DNA from: Pseudomonas lalkuanensis | GTDB lineage: Bacteria > Pseudomonadota > Gammaproteobacteria > Pseudomonadales > Pseudomonadaceae | Length of the DNA: 64,000 bases | Reading direction: 5' to 3' | NCBI RefSeq assembly: GCF_008807375.1 | Contig: NZ_CP043311.1 | Span: forward strand, 2,770,001 to 2,834,000 | Shown: one piece after another, positions 35,903-44,324 of the stretch | How positions within the stretch are numbered: position 1 is the first letter of the stretch | Layout: every line of letters starts with the position of its first letter | Notes under the pieces: model-generated | The model's database searches: none | Seen by the model: only the letters and a program-made list of their open reading frames with translations | Told to the model about the DNA's origin: nothing | Program-made: the position numbers and the translations under genes

Positions 35903-37876
35903 ATGCGAAATCCCATTGCTGTCTGTGTTACCGCGTTCTATCTGCTCGGCACCCAGGCTTGGGCCGTGGAGTCCGAGGCGGCTGAGGCCGCGAAGGGCGC
36001 CAGTGCTGAAACCGCCGCTGCCAACCGGGCGGTACTCAAGCAGTTGCCTCCCGATACACCGGAGGACCAGGAGGCAGCGCGCCGCGGCCTGGTTGCCGCC
36101 TTCGAGGGCGTGATCAAGAGCGCCGATGGCAAGCCGGTATGGAACTCCCATGCCTATGACTTCCTCCAGCAGGACAAGGTGCCGGACACCGTGAACCCTA
36201 GCCTCTGGCGAATGGCACGGCTCAATACCAATGCCGGTCTGTATCAGGTGGCGGAGGGGCTTTACCAGGTCCGCGGAATGGACCTGGCGAACATGACCAT
36301 CATCGAAGGCCAGGACGGGCTGATCATCATCGACCCGCTCTTCGTCACGGAAACCGCCAAGGCCAGCCTGGAGCTGTATTACCAGCACCGCCCGCGCAAG
36401 CCGGTGGTAGCGGTCATCTATTCCCATAGCCATGTCGACCATTTCGGCGGTGTACGCGGTGTGGTGGACGAAGACGATGTCAAGGCGGGGAAGGTGCGGA
36501 TCTATGCTCCGGACGGATTCATGGAACACGCCATCAGCGAGAACGTCCTGGCCGGCACCGCCATGTTCCGCCGTGGCACCTACCAGGGCGGCAGCACCCT
36601 TCCGCGCGGGGCGCGCGCGCAGGTGGACGCCGGGCTGGGGAAAGGCGCACCGGTGGGTGGCACCATCAGCCTGATAGCGCCCACCGACCTGATTGTTCAG
36701 CCTGTCGAAAGCCACGAAATCGCCGGCGTGCAGGTGGAGTTCCAGTTGACCCCCGGCACCGAGGCGCCGGCAGAGATGAACCTCTACCTGCCGCAACTCA
36801 AGGCGCTGTGCATGTCGGAGAACGCGGTGATGATGATGCACAACATCCTCACCCCTCGGGGGGCCGAGGTACGCGACGCCAAGGCCTGGTCGAAGTTCCT
36901 CGACGATAGCCTGGTGCGCTACGGCGACAGGACCGAGGTGATGTTCGCGCAGCACAGCTGGCCGACCTGGGGCGCTGAAGCGGTCCGCACGCTCCTGGCC
37001 GACCAGCGCGATATGTACGCTTTCATCAACGACCGCACGCTGCATCTGCTCAACCAGGGCCTGACGCCGCGGGAAATCGCCGACGCAATCAAGCGCTTGC
37101 CGGGCAACCTCGACCGCAAGTGGTACACCCGTGGCTACTACGGCACCCTGAGTTTCAATACCCGTGCCGTATACCAGCGCTACCTGGGCTTCTATGACGG
37201 CAACCCGGCCAACCTCGACCCGTTGCCGCCGACGGAGTCCGGCCGGAATTACGTCGAGGCCCTGGGGGGGGCCGACAAGGTCCTGCAACTGATGCGCACC
37301 GCGATGCAGCGGGGCGACTACCGCTGGGCCGTTGAGCTGGGCAACCATCTGGTTTTCGCAGAACCGGACAACCAAGCCGCGCGCCAGGCCCAGGCCGATG
37401 CCATGGAACAGCTGGGCTACCGCAGCGAGTCCGCAACCTGGCGCAACATGTACCTGACCGGGGCGCAGGAACTGCGCCAAGGCCCGCCAACCCAAGCGGG
37501 AAAGGCCAATGCCGACCTGATTCGTGCGGCAACGCCAGCGATGTTCATGGATCTGCTGGCCGTGCGCCTGGACTCCGACAAGGCCCAGGGACATGACATG
37601 ACCCTGGATTGGACCTTCGACGACCTGAAGCAGAGCTTCGCGCTGACCCTGCGCAACGGTGTGCTGACCTATCGCGAGAACAGCCGTCACGCCAAGCCGG
37701 ACGTTTCGGTGACCATGAGCAAGGCGGTACTCGACCGCATCAGTCTGCGGGAGACCGATTTCCCGACTGCGATCAAGCAGGGTGACATCAAGCTGGAGGG
37801 GGATGCCGCCCGCTTCAAGGCTTTGCTCGGCATGCTCGGCAGCTTTGCGCCGAACTTCAACATCGTTACGCCCTGA
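35903..37876 (+). CDS. sdsA: SdsA-type secreted alkyl sulfatase
   Basis: A 657-residue class III (metallo-beta-lactamase) alkyl sulfatase, matching the length of P. aeruginosa SdsA1 (658). A signal peptide covers about residues 1-22. The zinc motif SHSHVDHFGG has His175, His177, Asp179 and His180, close to SdsA1 numbering. Further conserved blocks are TPGTEAPAEMN, CMSENAVMMMHNILTPRGAE and AQHSWPTWG. A dimerisation region and a C-terminal SCP2-like domain (about 530-657) follow. It hydrolyses the C-O bond of primary alkyl sulfates in the periplasm to alcohol and sulfate. A run of eight G lies in the coding sequence at 37264-37271. A TetR gene starts 5 bases after the stop. Confidence 0.93.
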   Translation: MRNPIAVCVTAFYLLGTQAWAVESEAAEAAKGASAETAAANRAVLKQLPPDTPEDQEAARRGLVAAFEGVIKSADGKPVWNSHAYDFLQQDKVPDTVNPSLWRMARLNTNAGLYQVAEGLYQVRGMDLANMTIIEGQDGLIIIDPLFVTETAKASLELYYQHRPRKPVVAVIYSHSHVDHFGGVRGVVDEDDVKAGKVRIYAPDGFMEHAISENVLAGTAMFRRGTYQGGSTLPRGARAQVDAGLGKGAPVGGTISLIAPTDLIVQPVESHEIAGVQVEFQLTPGTEAPAEMNLYLPQLKALCMSENAVMMMHNILTPRGAEVRDAKAWSKFLDDSLVRYGDRTEVMFAQHSWPTWGAEAVRTLLADQRDMYAFINDRTLHLLNQGLTPREIADAIKRLPGNLDRKWYTRGYYGTLSFNTRAVYQRYLGFYDGNPANLDPLPPTESGRNYVEALGGADKVLQLMRTAMQRGDYRWAVELGNHLVFAEPDNQAARQAQADAMEQLGYRSESATWRNMYLTGAQELRQGPPTQAGKANADLIRAATPAMFMDLLAVRLDSDKAQGHDMTLDWTFDDLKQSFALTLRNGVLTYRENSRHAKPDVSVTMSKAVLDRISLRETDFPTAIKQGDIKLEGDAARFKALLGMLGSFAPNFNIVTP

Positions 37877-37881
37877 GCAGG

Positions 37882-38607
37882 ATGAGTCGCCGCACGCCTG
37901 TGCCGCAAAGCCACGAGGGGAGGGCAGGGAAGCCCTCGCTCGAGCAGGGTGTCCAGGACAACGTCCTGCGGGTTGCGTTGCCCGCCAGGCCGCGCAAGCG
38001 GCCCCGGCAGGCGCGTTCGATCGCCCTGGTCGCTGCCTTGAAGAAAGCTGGCTGCGACATCCTCGAAACGGAGGGGCGCGAAGCCTTGTCCATCTATCGT
38101 CTATCCGAGTATTCGGGCGTGGCGATCAGTTCGATCTACGAGTACTACCCCACCATCGAGGCGTTGATCGGCGCCATCTTCGACGATTACCGCGCCAATG
38201 CGCGGCTGGAAACCATCGCCAGCATCCGCGCCTTACCCCAGACGGCCACCCTCTACGATGGCATCGAGATGGTCCTGAGTACCGGGCTTGCCTCGCTCCA
38301 TCGCTGGCTGCAGATCGATTCCGACCTGAGCGTCAGGACCGCCTTCTACGGAGAGCTGGTCCGGCTGGAAGTCATCAAACCCGAGCAGTTCTGGACGTCC
38401 ATGGTGATTCCCGCCCTGGTGGAGCGCTTCTCCGATGAAGTGCTGGTGCGCGATCGGGAGAAAGCCGGCTACCTGGCCTACCAGGCCGTCACCGCATTGC
38501 CGCGCGCGCTCGTGATCGAGCGGCCCGACTACCTGACGAGTTCCGATACGGTCCGCATGCTGACGCGCATGCTCCATGCGCTACTCACCACGACGGATGC
38601 GGAATAG
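37882..38607 (+). CDS. TetR-family regulator
   Basis: A 241-residue protein. After a basic head (ARPRKRPRQARSIALVAALK) it shows the TetR helix-turn-helix: AGCDILETEGREALSIYRLS then EYSGVAISSIYEYYPTIEAL (about 60-105). The ligand domain follows. It begins 5 bases after the sulfatase stop, so it is co-transcribed with it and may report on alkyl sulfate, alcohol or acyl-CoA. In P. aeruginosa sdsA1 is controlled by the LysR-type SdsB1, so this partner differs. The next gene begins 207 bases further on. Confidence 0.88.
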   Translation: MSRRTPVPQSHEGRAGKPSLEQGVQDNVLRVALPARPRKRPRQARSIALVAALKKAGCDILETEGREALSIYRLSEYSGVAISSIYEYYPTIEALIGAIFDDYRANARLETIASIRALPQTATLYDGIEMVLSTGLASLHRWLQIDSDLSVRTAFYGELVRLEVIKPEQFWTSMVIPALVERFSDEVLVRDREKAGYLAYQAVTALPRALVIERPDYLTSSDTVRMLTRMLHALLTTTDAE

Positions 38608-38639
38608 GTGCTTACTGCACTCCGCAATATCAATAAAAA

Positions 38640-38657
38640 TTCATTTATTTCAAATGG
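38640..38657. promoter_or_regulatory. Candidate operator upstream of the luxE-like gene
   Basis: TTCATTTATTTCAAATG contains CATTT/AAATG arms and matches the element in the MFS leader at 15 of 17 positions. It is AT-rich, 158 bases before the luxE-like start and just after the TetR gene. Confidence 0.4.
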
Positions 38658-38732
38658 TTGAGTCCGGATTGGAGGTTGCGGAATCCGGAAATGATTTTGC
38701 CGTTCCGGCCCTTACACTGGCCCTGCCATGAA

Positions 38733-38754
38733 GGCTGTCCACCCCCGGACAGCC
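38733..38754 (+). terminator. Hairpin between tetR and luxE-like genes
   Basis: GGCTGTCC and GGACAGCC pair perfectly around ACCCCC, followed by GGTCTTTCGC. It may terminate the sulfatase-tetR transcript or act in the leader of the next operon. The T tract is weak. Confidence 0.45.
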
Positions 38755-38814
38755 GGTCTTTCGCGCTTTCCGCCGTTGACGCGCGAATGGTGAGAGCCAG
38801 GAGCTTCCATACCT

Positions 38815-40245
38815 ATGACAAGAACAATCGATGAGAAGGTCGAGCTGTTGCTGACCGACCCCGTGGCGCTGGTCGAGCACTCCTACGAAAAGTGGAATCA
38901 ACTGCCGCGCGACGAAGTCGACGCCTTGCAACTCGCAGCTGCCAAGCGTCGTTTCGCGGAGATGCGCGATCGCATCCCGGTACTCAAGAAGCTTGCCGAT
39001 GCCGAGGCCATCGACCGAGTCGAGCAGGTCGAGGACCTGGTTCCGCTCCTGTTCGAGCACACGGTCTTCAAGTCCTATCCGCCATCCCTGCTGGAAAAGA
39101 ATAACTTCACCGCGATCAACAAGTGGCTGTGCAAGTTGGTCATCCCCGAGATCGCCGAAGCCATTCAGGCGGTCGACGTCAGTGGCTGCCAGGGTCTGGA
39201 TGAGTGGTTCGAGACCATGGACGAGGCGGTGCCACAGCTCTGCATCAGTCATACCTCCGGCACTTCCGGCACGCTGTCTTTCCTGCCGCTGAGCAATCGC
39301 GAGTTCGAGAAGGCGGTCAAGGTCCGCCGGCTCTATGCCTGGCGCATGAACGGCCCGGAAACGCCCGCACCGGACATGCACTCGGTCTACCCCTACTACC
39401 GCAAGGGCTATCTCAGCCACATGCGCGGCAACATGGCGATCATGAAGACCGTGCTACCGAGCCTGGACAACTTCCACCCGGCCTACCCGGCAACCCTTTC
39501 CAGCGATGTCCTGCATCTCGGCGCGAAGGTCCGCGCGGCACATGCCAAGGGCACCCTGGACCGCCTTGTAATCAGTCCGGAACTGATGGCGAAAAAGAAG
39601 GCGTTCGACCAACTGCAGGCCGACATGCCCGGGCACCTGGCGGCCTTTTTCGAGGAAATGACAGCCAGGCTCAAAGGCAAGGTCGTCTACATCGGCGGCA
39701 CCTGGAATCTGCTGCACAACATGGCCAAGGCCGGCCTGGAGCGTGGCCTGGAAGGCGTCTTCCACCCTGACTCCTTCATCGCCACCACCGGCGGCGCCAA
39801 GGGCGTGGTTCAGCCGCAAGGCTGGCGTGAGGACGTGCTGCGCTTCACGGGCGCACGGAAGATCTTCGAGACCTACGCCATGTCCGAAACGCCCAGCGGT
39901 TCCCATGCACTCTGCGAGCACGGCAACTACCACTTTTCACACACTGCGATTCCCTTCGTGCTCGACCCGGAAACCGGCAAGGCACTGCCCAGGAAGGGCC
40001 GGCAAACCGGCCGTGCGGCGTTCTTCGACCTGGGGGCCGATCTGCGCTGGGGTGGTTTCATCACGGGCGACGAGATCACCGTCGAATGGGACAAGCCCTG
40101 TGCCTGCGGCCGGCCGAGCCGCTACGTGGAGGGGGCGATCCAGCGTTACAGCGACAAGAACGGCGGTGACGACAAGATCACCTGTGCCGCATCTGAACAA
40201 TCCCATCGTGAGGCGATGGATTTCCTGAATACCCTGGAGCTCTGA
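38815..40245 (+). CDS. LuxE-like acyl-protein synthetase (ANL superfamily)
   Basis: A 476-residue adenylate-forming enzyme. The phosphate loop reads SHTSGTSGTLSF (about 143-154), and later motifs IATTGGAKG, ETYAMSETPSG and FITGDEITVEW are the LuxE/PaaK-type core. Luminescent LuxE proteins (about 370 aa) activate a fatty acid and carry the acyl group on a C-terminal Cys before passing it to LuxC. Cys457 in KITCAASEQ is a candidate here. The protein is about 100 residues longer than luminescence LuxE. Its stop is 3 bases from the luxC-like ATG, indicating one functional unit. Confidence 0.82.
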   Translation: MTRTIDEKVELLLTDPVALVEHSYEKWNQLPRDEVDALQLAAAKRRFAEMRDRIPVLKKLADAEAIDRVEQVEDLVPLLFEHTVFKSYPPSLLEKNNFTAINKWLCKLVIPEIAEAIQAVDVSGCQGLDEWFETMDEAVPQLCISHTSGTSGTLSFLPLSNREFEKAVKVRRLYAWRMNGPETPAPDMHSVYPYYRKGYLSHMRGNMAIMKTVLPSLDNFHPAYPATLSSDVLHLGAKVRAAHAKGTLDRLVISPELMAKKKAFDQLQADMPGHLAAFFEEMTARLKGKVVYIGGTWNLLHNMAKAGLERGLEGVFHPDSFIATTGGAKGVVQPQGWREDVLRFTGARKIFETYAMSETPSGSHALCEHGNYHFSHTAIPFVLDPETGKALPRKGRQTGRAAFFDLGADLRWGGFITGDEITVEWDKPCACGRPSRYVEGAIQRYSDKNGGDDKITCAASEQSHREAMDFLNTLEL

Positions 40246-40248
40246 GTC

Positions 40249-41706
40249 ATGTCTCATCCAATCGCGCCGATGATCATCCGTGGCGAAGTGATTACCGACA
40301 ACCTGATCGAAGTGGGTGGGCGCGGCGGCGACCTCACCTTTCTCACGCCGGATGCGAACCGGTACATCGACAGACTGCCACTCGGTAATCCGACCAGGCT
40401 GGCCGATCTCTACAAACTGAGCTTCGACGACATCCTCGACTATGCCGTAGCGCTCGGCGAGCGACTGGCCTTCAGCAAGAACGCCTACCTGCAGGAAGCC
40501 TGCGAACTGTCCTACCTGACCGCGCCCACCACCCCGACCATTGTCAAGGCCTCCTACATGGGCCTGCAGAACCTGCTGTCCCGTGAAGTCATAACCGAGA
40601 TGGTGGAAAGCTCGGTGGGTGTGAACTACCTGGAGGGCTGGGTCAGGCAGAAACTGCTCGACGGCACCGAGCTGGAGGTGCGCTGCTTCGGCGCGCGGAC
40701 CCTGCACATCGTCGCCGGCAACGCGGTGGCGCTGTCCCTGTGGACCATCATCCGCAACATGGTCCTGCGCAGCGATGCCATCATCAAGGCACCGTCGAAC
40801 GATCCCTTCACCGCGGCGGCCATCGCCCGCACCATGGTCGATATGGCGCCGGACCACCCGCTGACCCGCCACCTCTCCGTGGCCTACTGGAAGGGCGGCG
40901 ACCAGGCGTTCGAGCAGCGCCTGTACCAGCCGCAAAACCTGGAAAAGATCGTCGCCTGGGGTGGCTTCGCCTCGATGAAGCACGTTACCCAGTACATCCA
41001 GCCCGGCCTGGAACTGATCTCCCTGGACCCCAAGCGCAGTGCCAGCATCATTGGCAAGGGCACCTTCGAAAGCGAGGCCAGCATGCGCGAGGCAGCGGTG
41101 CGCCTGGCGTCCGACATCGGTGCGATCAACCAGAAGGGCTGCGTCTGCGCCCGCACCATCTACGTGCAATCCGGCACCGACGAACAGGGCCTGGAGAAGC
41201 TGAATACATTTGGACGCTATGTCTATGACGCCATGCTGACCCTGCCCAACAGCATCAGCACCGCGCCCAAGCGCTACGACCAGAACCTCAAGGCTCATGT
41301 CGATGCCCTGCGCCTGGATGACGAGTGGTACAAGGTGATCGGTGGCCTGGCCGGGGAGGGGGCGATCATCTGCTCGCAGATTCCCGAACCGGTGCCGTTC
41401 TCCACGCTCCTCGATGACCGTACCGCCAACCTGGTGCCGGTCGACGAGCTCAACGAGATGCTGGACGCCGTTGACGCCTATACCCAGACCGTCGGCGTGT
41501 ATCCGGAAAGCATCAAGGACCAGCTCAAGGATGTACTGCCACTGCACGGTGCGCAGCGCATCGTTTCGCTGGGCTATGCGGCCGCCATGAAGTTCGCCGC
41601 CCCCCAGGACTCTATCGAACCGCTGCGGCGCATGGGCAAGTGGATCTCCAACCAGATCGCTTCACCGGAAACAACGCCGGCGCCCTGGCTGCGTCCTTCG
41701 CTCTGA
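40249..41706 (+). CDS. LuxC-like acyl-CoA reductase / aldehyde dehydrogenase
   Basis: A 485-residue NADPH-dependent reductase of the LuxC family, near the usual 480. The nucleotide-binding region includes IVAGNAVALSLWTIIRNMVL and KAPSNDPFTAAAIARTM. The active-site Cys lies in AINQKGCVCARTIYV (Cys298, with Cys300 two residues later), the position of the acyl-accepting Cys of LuxC. It interconverts acyl (acyl-CoA or acyl-LuxE) and aldehyde. Coupled to the LuxE-like gene and followed by an alcohol dehydrogenase, it could work toward acyl-CoA from aldehyde or in the reductive direction. Confidence 0.87.
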   Translation: MSHPIAPMIIRGEVITDNLIEVGGRGGDLTFLTPDANRYIDRLPLGNPTRLADLYKLSFDDILDYAVALGERLAFSKNAYLQEACELSYLTAPTTPTIVKASYMGLQNLLSREVITEMVESSVGVNYLEGWVRQKLLDGTELEVRCFGARTLHIVAGNAVALSLWTIIRNMVLRSDAIIKAPSNDPFTAAAIARTMVDMAPDHPLTRHLSVAYWKGGDQAFEQRLYQPQNLEKIVAWGGFASMKHVTQYIQPGLELISLDPKRSASIIGKGTFESEASMREAAVRLASDIGAINQKGCVCARTIYVQSGTDEQGLEKLNTFGRYVYDAMLTLPNSISTAPKRYDQNLKAHVDALRLDDEWYKVIGGLAGEGAIICSQIPEPVPFSTLLDDRTANLVPVDELNEMLDAVDAYTQTVGVYPESIKDQLKDVLPLHGAQRIVSLGYAAAMKFAAPQDSIEPLRRMGKWISNQIASPETTPAPWLRPSL

Positions 41707-41789
41707 AACTCCGTGGGTCCCGCTGCCGGAGGGGCACCACGCCTGCCCGGTAGCGGACGACCGTTCCGTAAATGCCTGGAGAGCTTTCC

Positions 41790-42842
41790 ATGACCAATTG
41801 CCTTTGCTACGGCGCCCACGAGGCCCGAGCCGACCTGACCCCGCTGCGCATCGAACGCCGCGCCCTGCGTGATGATGACGTGGCTATCGATATCGCCTAC
41901 TGCGGCGTCTGCCATACAGACGTGCACTTCGCTCACAACGATTGGGGCAGCACCGTCTTTCCCTGCGTACCCGGCCACGAAATCGTCGGCCATGTAACAG
42001 CGGTGGGCCGGGCCGTGAGCCGTTACAAGGTGGGTGATCGGGTAGCGGTCGGCTGCCTGGTCGACAGTTGCCAGCAATGCGCAGCCTGTGAGGCGGGCGA
42101 GGAACCGCACTGCCAGCACGGCACTACCCCGACCTACAATGGCCGCGACCGGGTTAGCGGCGCCAACACCCATGGTGGCTATTCGCAGCACATCGTAGTG
42201 CGCGAGAAGTTCGTGCTCCGCGTACCTCAACACCTGGACCTGCGCTTCACCGGCCCGCTGCTGTGCGCCGGCATCACCGTCTGGTCGCCGCTGCGTGAAC
42301 ACAACGTGGGTGAGGGTACCCGCCTCGCAGTGGTCGGCCTTGGCGGGCTCGGACACATGGCGGTAAAGCTGGCCGTGGCACTCGGTGCGGAAGTCACGGT
42401 GGTCACCACCTCGCCGGGCAAGGCCGACGATGCGCGTGCCCTGGGTGCCCACCATGTGCTGTTGTCCACCGATCCACAGGCGATGGCTGGCGCCGTCAAT
42501 GCGTTCGACTTGATCCTCGACACCATCCCGCGCAAGCACAACGTCAACCCGTACCTGATGCTCCTGGGACGTCACGGCAAACTGGTGCTGGTGGGTGCCC
42601 TGGAACCCCTGGAGCCCATCCATGGCGCGCTGCTGGCACGCAACAACCGTTCGATCTCCGGATCGCTGATCGGCGGTCTGGCGCAGACCCAGGAACTGCT
42701 GGACTTCTGCGCTGAACGCCAGGTGCTGCCACAGTGCGAAATGATCGACATCCAGGACATCAACACCGCCTTCGAGCGCATGGAGCGCAATGACGTGAAG
42801 TACCGTTTCGTGATCGACATGGCGTCGTTGAACGGCGCCTGA
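41790..42842 (+). CDS. Zinc-dependent alcohol dehydrogenase (cinnamyl-alcohol/YahK type)
   Basis: A 350-residue medium-chain dehydrogenase. The catalytic zinc site CGVCHTDVHF with GHEIVG, the structural zinc cysteines CQQCAACEAGEEPHC and the NADP fold GLGGLGHMAVKLA are all visible. Long and branched aliphatic alcohols are typical substrates of this branch. GGAGAG precedes the start, 83 bases after the luxC-like stop. Together the three genes can link alcohol, aldehyde and acyl-CoA, which fits alcohols released by the nearby sulfatase. Confidence 0.92.
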   Translation: MTNCLCYGAHEARADLTPLRIERRALRDDDVAIDIAYCGVCHTDVHFAHNDWGSTVFPCVPGHEIVGHVTAVGRAVSRYKVGDRVAVGCLVDSCQQCAACEAGEEPHCQHGTTPTYNGRDRVSGANTHGGYSQHIVVREKFVLRVPQHLDLRFTGPLLCAGITVWSPLREHNVGEGTRLAVVGLGGLGHMAVKLAVALGAEVTVVTTSPGKADDARALGAHHVLLSTDPQAMAGAVNAFDLILDTIPRKHNVNPYLMLLGRHGKLVLVGALEPLEPIHGALLARNNRSISGSLIGGLAQTQELLDFCAERQVLPQCEMIDIQDINTAFERMERNDVKYRFVIDMASLNGA

Positions 42843-42858
42843 GGGGCACGATTGGCGC

Positions 42859-42883
42859 GGCCCTGACAGGCAATGTCGGGGCC
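42859..42883 (+). terminator. Hairpin after alcohol dehydrogenase gene
   Basis: GGCCCTGACA and TGTCGGGGCC (one T-G wobble) around GGCAA, 17 bases after the stop; no T run follows. A second element, CCCCACCCC with GGGGAGGGG around AAA, lies at 42893-42913. Confidence 0.4.
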
Positions 42884-42892
42884 CTCCGTGAA

Positions 42893-42913
42893 CCCCACCC
42901 CAAAGGGGAGGGG
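42893..42913. promoter_or_regulatory. C-run/G-run inverted repeat before DUF1254 gene
   Basis: CCCCACCCC and GGGGAGGGG flank AAA, with a single central A-A mismatch, 62 bases upstream of the DUF1254 start. Same character as the other elements of the island. Confidence 0.4.
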
Positions 42914-42974
42914 CTGTGTCAGGCCGGAGAAGGCATAACCTGCCTGTGATGGATCACGACGGAGAAAAACAACA

Positions 42975-44315
42975 ATGCGTTCCTTACGTTCGGCACTGGC
43001 TTGTGGCGCCTTCACCACTTCCTGCCTGATGGCTGCGGTCGCGCCATCGATTTCCCATGCCGCCAATCCGCAGGCACCGGCCTACTCCGACCAGGAGGTG
43101 AGCGACGCCTACATCTACCTGCTCGGACGCCTGCTGGTGCAGCGCCAGCAGCAACTGGATTTCCAGCAGGGTATGCAGTGGAACCAACTGGTGCACCGCA
43201 AGCCAGGTGCCGTGGACTGGCCGAATCCCAACCTCGATGTGGCCTATTCCGAAGCCTGGGTGGCGGTGGATGAGGGCAGCTGTACCCTGGTCAGCGTGCC
43301 GAGGATCAGTGATCGCTACTACACGGTGCAGTTCCTCAATGGCTGGGGCGAGACCCTGGCCAATATCAATGAGCGTACCTTCGCGCAGCATCCCAGCGGT
43401 GACTTCGCGGTGTGCCTGAAGGGCGCCGACGTTGCGCTGCCGGATGGCATCCAGCGCGTGGATCTGCCGGTGCGCACCGCGCGGGTACTGGCGCGGGTGG
43501 AACTCGGCGCCGATCCGCAGCAGGCCGAGCACCTGCAGAGGCAATTCAGCATGCGTACCAGCGGCTCGCCGCAGCTTCCGGAAGTGCCCCAGGCACCGCT
43601 GTTCAGGCTGCAGCAGTTGCCCGGCGTAGAGGCATTCGACGCAGCCGAAGTGGCGCTGAAAGAACCTGATCTGAATCCAGGCATGGAGGCATTGCAGGCT
43701 CGCGTGCATGCATTGGTCGCACTCGCCAGCGCCCCCGCTCAGCGTGCGCATCTGGATGAGGTAATCAGAAAGCAGGCCTTCGCCGCCCTGGTCAAGGCAG
43801 CCCCCACCCTAGGCCCCGGTACTGTGCGCAACGGCTGGGTGCGACCGGCCGTATCCGGCACCTACGGCAGCGACTACCTGACTCGCACCCTGGTCAACCT
43901 GGGCGGCATCTGGGCAAACACCCAGGCGGAGGTCAACTATTTCCGTGGGACTGTGGACGACCACGGTGAAGTGCTCGATGGCAGTCGGAGCTATTCACTG
44001 AGCTTCCCACGCGACCAGCTGCCGTCTGGCTTCGCGCGCTACTTCTGGTCAATCACGGCTACCGACGCCAGGACTTTCAAGGTCATGCCCAATGCTCAGG
44101 GGCGTTTCCTGCTCAACAATCAGTCGGCCCTGCGCTACAACCCGGATGGCTCGTTGACCCTCTATTTCGGTCCGCAGCCGCCGGCCGGTGTAGCCGAGGC
44201 GAACTGGCTGCCGACTGTGGAAGGGCAGAACTTCCGGCTGGTGTTCCGCTACTACGGTGCCAAGGGCGCGGTGGCCGGCGGTGATTACTTTCCACCGGTG
44301 CTGGTGAGACTCTGA
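42975..44315 (+). CDS. Exported DUF1254/DUF1214 protein 1
   Basis: A 446-residue protein with a signal peptide (LACGAFTTSCLMAAVAPSISHA). Residues 30-170 carry the DUF1254 pattern (DAYIYLLGRLL, NPNLDVAYSEAWVAV, RYYTVQFLNGWGETLANIN) and 300-446 the DUF1214 pattern (DYLTRTLVNLGGIWANTQAE, YSLSFPRDQLPSGFARYFWS, LTLYFGPQPP). The family is beta-rich and periplasmic; no reaction is established. It starts a two-gene unit with a shorter paralogue. The start follows ACGGAG at about 42960. Confidence 0.85.
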   Translation: MRSLRSALACGAFTTSCLMAAVAPSISHAANPQAPAYSDQEVSDAYIYLLGRLLVQRQQQLDFQQGMQWNQLVHRKPGAVDWPNPNLDVAYSEAWVAVDEGSCTLVSVPRISDRYYTVQFLNGWGETLANINERTFAQHPSGDFAVCLKGADVALPDGIQRVDLPVRTARVLARVELGADPQQAEHLQRQFSMRTSGSPQLPEVPQAPLFRLQQLPGVEAFDAAEVALKEPDLNPGMEALQARVHALVALASAPAQRAHLDEVIRKQAFAALVKAAPTLGPGTVRNGWVRPAVSGTYGSDYLTRTLVNLGGIWANTQAEVNYFRGTVDDHGEVLDGSRSYSLSFPRDQLPSGFARYFWSITATDARTFKVMPNAQGRFLLNNQSALRYNPDGSLTLYFGPQPPAGVAEANWLPTVEGQNFRLVFRYYGAKGAVAGGDYFPPVLVRL

Positions 44316-44324
44316 GGACCGACC

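Noticed and set aside
38815..41706. Bioluminescence operon
   Set aside because: Only luxC- and luxE-like genes are present; no luxA, luxB or luxD is in the window, and the neighbours are catabolic.
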